Positions 61,576-64,000 of a stretch of 64,000 bases of DNA are shown here, in pieces; the first letter of the stretch is position 1; the number at the start of each line of letters is the position of its first letter. The translations under genes and the position numbers were made by a program. The stretch is taken from positions 372,001-436,000 of the forward strand of contig CANXME010000501.1 in the NCBI GenBank assembly GCA_948144175.1. Reading direction: 5' to 3'. Source of the DNA: Closterium sp. NIES-65 (taxonomy: Eukaryota; Streptophyta; Zygnematophyceae; Desmidiales; Closteriaceae). The notes under the pieces are model-generated. The model was not told the DNA's origin, ran no database searches, and worked only from the letters and a program-made list of their open reading frames with translations.

Positions 61576-64000
61576 TGCGCACTCCTACCAGTGGTACAGG
61601 CGGTGGGAGGGAGGGCACTGAAGGGGGGAAGTGAGTGCATATGGGCAGCAAGGGCTAACACTCTCATGGATCACTACAAGTCACAGTACCGCATCTTCAA
61701 TGATGATATCGAGGTGCGCACTCCTACCAGTGGTACAGGCGGTGGGAGGGAGGGCACTGAAGGGGGGATGTGAGTGCATATGGGCAGCAAGGGCTAACAC
61801 TCTCATGGATCACTACAAGTCACAGTACCGCATCTTCAATGATGATATCGAGGTGCGCACTCCTACCAGTGGTACAGGCGGTGGGAGGGAGGGCACTGAA
61901 GGGGGGATGTGAGTGCATATGGGCAGCAAGGGCTAACACTCTCATGGATCACTACAAGTCACAGTACCGCATCTTCAATGATGATATCGAGGTGCGCACT
62001 CCTACCAGTGGTACAGGCGGTGGGAGGGAGGGCACTGAAGGGGGGATGAGAGTGCATGTGGGCAGCAAGGGCTAACACTCTCATGGATCACTACAAGTCA
62101 CAGTACCGCATCTTCAATGATGATATCGAGGTGCGCACTCCTACCAGGGGTACAGGCGGTGGGAGGGAGGGCACTGAAGGGGGGATGTGAGTGCATATGG
62201 GCAGCAAGGGCTAATACTCTCATGGATCACTACAAGTCACAGTACCGCATCTTCAATGATGATATCGAGGTGCGCACTCCTACCAGTGGTACAGGCGGTG
62301 GGAGGGAGGGCACTGAAGGGGGGATGTGAGTGCATATGGGCAGCAAGGGCTAACACTCTCATGGATCACTACAAGTCACAGTACCGCATCTTCAATGATG
62401 ATATCGAGGTGCGCACTCCTACCAGTGGTACAGGCGGTGGGAGGGAGGGCACTGAAGGGGGGATGTGAGTGCATATGGGCAGCAAGGGCTAACACTCTCA
62501 TGGATCACTACAAGTCACAGTACCGCATCTTCAATGATGATATCGAGGTGCGCACTCCTACCAGTGGTACAGGCGGTGGGAGGGAGGGCACTGAAGGGGG
62601 GATGTGAGTGCATATGGGCAGCAAGGGCTAACACTCTCATGGATCACTACAAGTCACAGTACCGCATCTTCAATGATGATATCGAGGTGCGCACTCCTAC
62701 CAGTGGTACAGGCGGTGGGAGGGAGGGCACTGAAGGGGGGATGTGAGTGCATATGGGCAGCAAGGGCTAAATCTCTCATGGATCACTACAAGTCACAGTA
62801 CCGCATCTTCAATGATGATATCGAGGTGCGCACTCCTACCAGTGGTACAGGCGGTGGGAGGGAGGGCACTGAAGGGGGGATGTGAGTGCATGTGGGCAGC
62901 AAGGGCTAACACTCTCATGGATCACTACAAGTCACAGTACCGCATCTTCAATGATGATATCGAGGTGCGCACTCCTACCAGGGGTACAGGCGGTGGGAGG
63001 GAGGGCACTGAAGGGGGGATGTGAGTGAGTGCATATGGGCAGCAAGGGCTAACACTCTCATGGATCACTACAAGTCACAGTACCGCATCTTCAATGATGA
63101 TATCGAGGTGCGCACTCCTACCAGTGGTACAGGCGGTGGGAGGGAGGGCACTGAAGGGGGGATGTGAGTGCATATGGGCAGCAAGGGCTAACACTCTCAT
63201 GGATCACTACAAGTCACAGTACCGCATCTTCAATGATGATATCGAGGTGCGCACTCCTACCAGGGGTACAGGCGGTGGGAGGGAGGGCACTGAAGGGGGG
63301 ATGTGAGTGAGTGCATATGGGCAGCAAGGGCTAACACTCTCATGGATCACTACAAGTCACAGTACCGCATCTTCAATGATGATATCGAGGTGCGCACTCC
63401 TACCAGGGGTACAGGCGGTGGGAGGGAGGGCACTGAAGGGGGGATGTGAGTGCATATGGGCAGCAAGGGCTAACACTCTCATGGATCACTACAAGTCACA
63501 GTACCGCATCTTCAATGATGATATCGAGGTGCGCACTCCTACCAGTGGTACAGGCGGTGGGAGGGAGGGCACTGAAGGGGGGATGTGAGTGCATATGGGC
63601 AGCAAGGGCTAACACTCTCATGGATCACTACAAGTCACAGTACCGCATCTTCAATGATGATATCGAGGTGCGCACTCCTACCAGGGGTACAGGCGGTGGG
63701 AGGGAGGGCACTGAAGGGGGGATGTGAGTGCATGTGGGCAGCAAGGGCTAACACTCTCATGGATCACTACAAGTCACAGTACCGCATCTTCAATGATGAT
63801 ATCGAGGTGCGCACTCCTACCAGGGGTACAGGCGGTGGGAGGGAGGGCACTGAAGGGGGGATGTGAGTGCATGTGGGCAGCAAGGGCTAACACTCTCATG
63901 GATCACTACAAGTCACAGTACCGCATCTTCAATGATGATATCGAGGTGCGCACTCCTACCAGGGGTACAGGCGGTGGGAGGGAGGGCACTGAAGGGGGGA
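61575..64000 (+). repeat. 139-bp array of NAD-ME exon 8 3' copies, running off the edge
   Basis: At least 17 units (starts of ggctaacactctcatggatc at about 61652, 61790, 61929 and so on to 63884). Each carries [20 protein letters not shown], a gtgcgc donor and a spacer. Two units are 143 bp from an added gtga. Sequence differences are few, mainly agtggtac/aggggtac and catatg/catgtg. Confidence 0.97.

Noticed and set aside
61631-63866. Repeated 93-codon frames (MSAYGQQG...) suggesting a tandem gene family
   Set aside because: They are spacer plus NAD-ME exon 8 fragments of the 139-bp array read in two frames.

Overview
The window looks like nuclear DNA from a streptophyte (land-plant lineage or charophyte alga). 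It carries intron-rich genes whose best matches are plant proteins, including the extensin arabinosyltransferase XEG113, the enoyl-CoA reductase CER10, a plant sulfotransferase-aminotransferase fusion and a mitochondrial NAD-malic enzyme. A zygnematophyte such as Closterium is my guess at the lineage; that is inference, not something the sequence proves. No bacterial, viral or transposase genes were seen.

Layout. 1-5785 (minus): 26S proteasome ATPase RPT1, eight exons recognised, 3' end outside the window. 6450-19405 (minus): a 602-residue two-domain protein, N-terminal sulfotransferase-like P-loop domain plus C-terminal class IV PLP aminotransferase, in 17 exons. 20362-22477 (plus): cytosolic HSP70, divergent from the previous gene, with heat-shock elements between them. 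About 23187-25053 (minus): an uncertain F-box-like and alanine-rich gene with an apparent frame break. 29278-30267 (plus): an orphan single-exon protein. 30916-33543 (plus): cytosolic HSP90. 36199-38575 (minus): CER10. 39105-47514 (minus): XEG113, 13 exons. 47860-51543 (minus): a 1227-residue single-exon protein with a PADRE/DUF4228-like N-terminus. 53646 to the right edge (plus): mitochondrial NAD-malic enzyme, eight exons recognised, unfinished at the edge.

The striking feature is intron architecture. In every gene with many introns, complete exons are flanked by partial copies of themselves. Copies upstream of the exon (in the direction of transcription) nearly always keep the acceptor site and the 5' part. 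Copies downstream nearly always keep the 3' part and the donor site. The one clear exception noted is an internal XEG113 fragment at 43305-43385. Many copies have grown into tandem arrays: a 14-15 bp splice-donor minisatellite (1029-1297), 15 copies of 130 bp (13691-15640), a 133-bp higher-order array (55731-57740), and at least 17 copies of 139 bp running off the right edge (about 61575-64000). The reading frames below were built by choosing the single copy of each exon with both splice sites; in every complete gene the exon lengths then sum to a multiple of three.

A second, apparently undescribed feature is a family of about 20-bp palindromes, consensus CTTTTGAG-N4-CTCAAAAG, in which the central four bases vary but are usually self-complementary (ACGT, TCGA, AATT). 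About twenty copies are scattered through introns and intergenic DNA, and most lie exactly at the junction between two diverged direct repeats. This suggests a link between the palindrome and the process that generates the tandem duplications.

Metabolically the genes are unrelated housekeeping functions: protein turnover, chaperones, very-long-chain fatty acid elongation, wall glycoprotein arabinosylation and malate decarboxylation. Only HSP70 and HSP90, 8.4 kb apart on the same strand and both preceded by heat-shock elements, look functionally linked.
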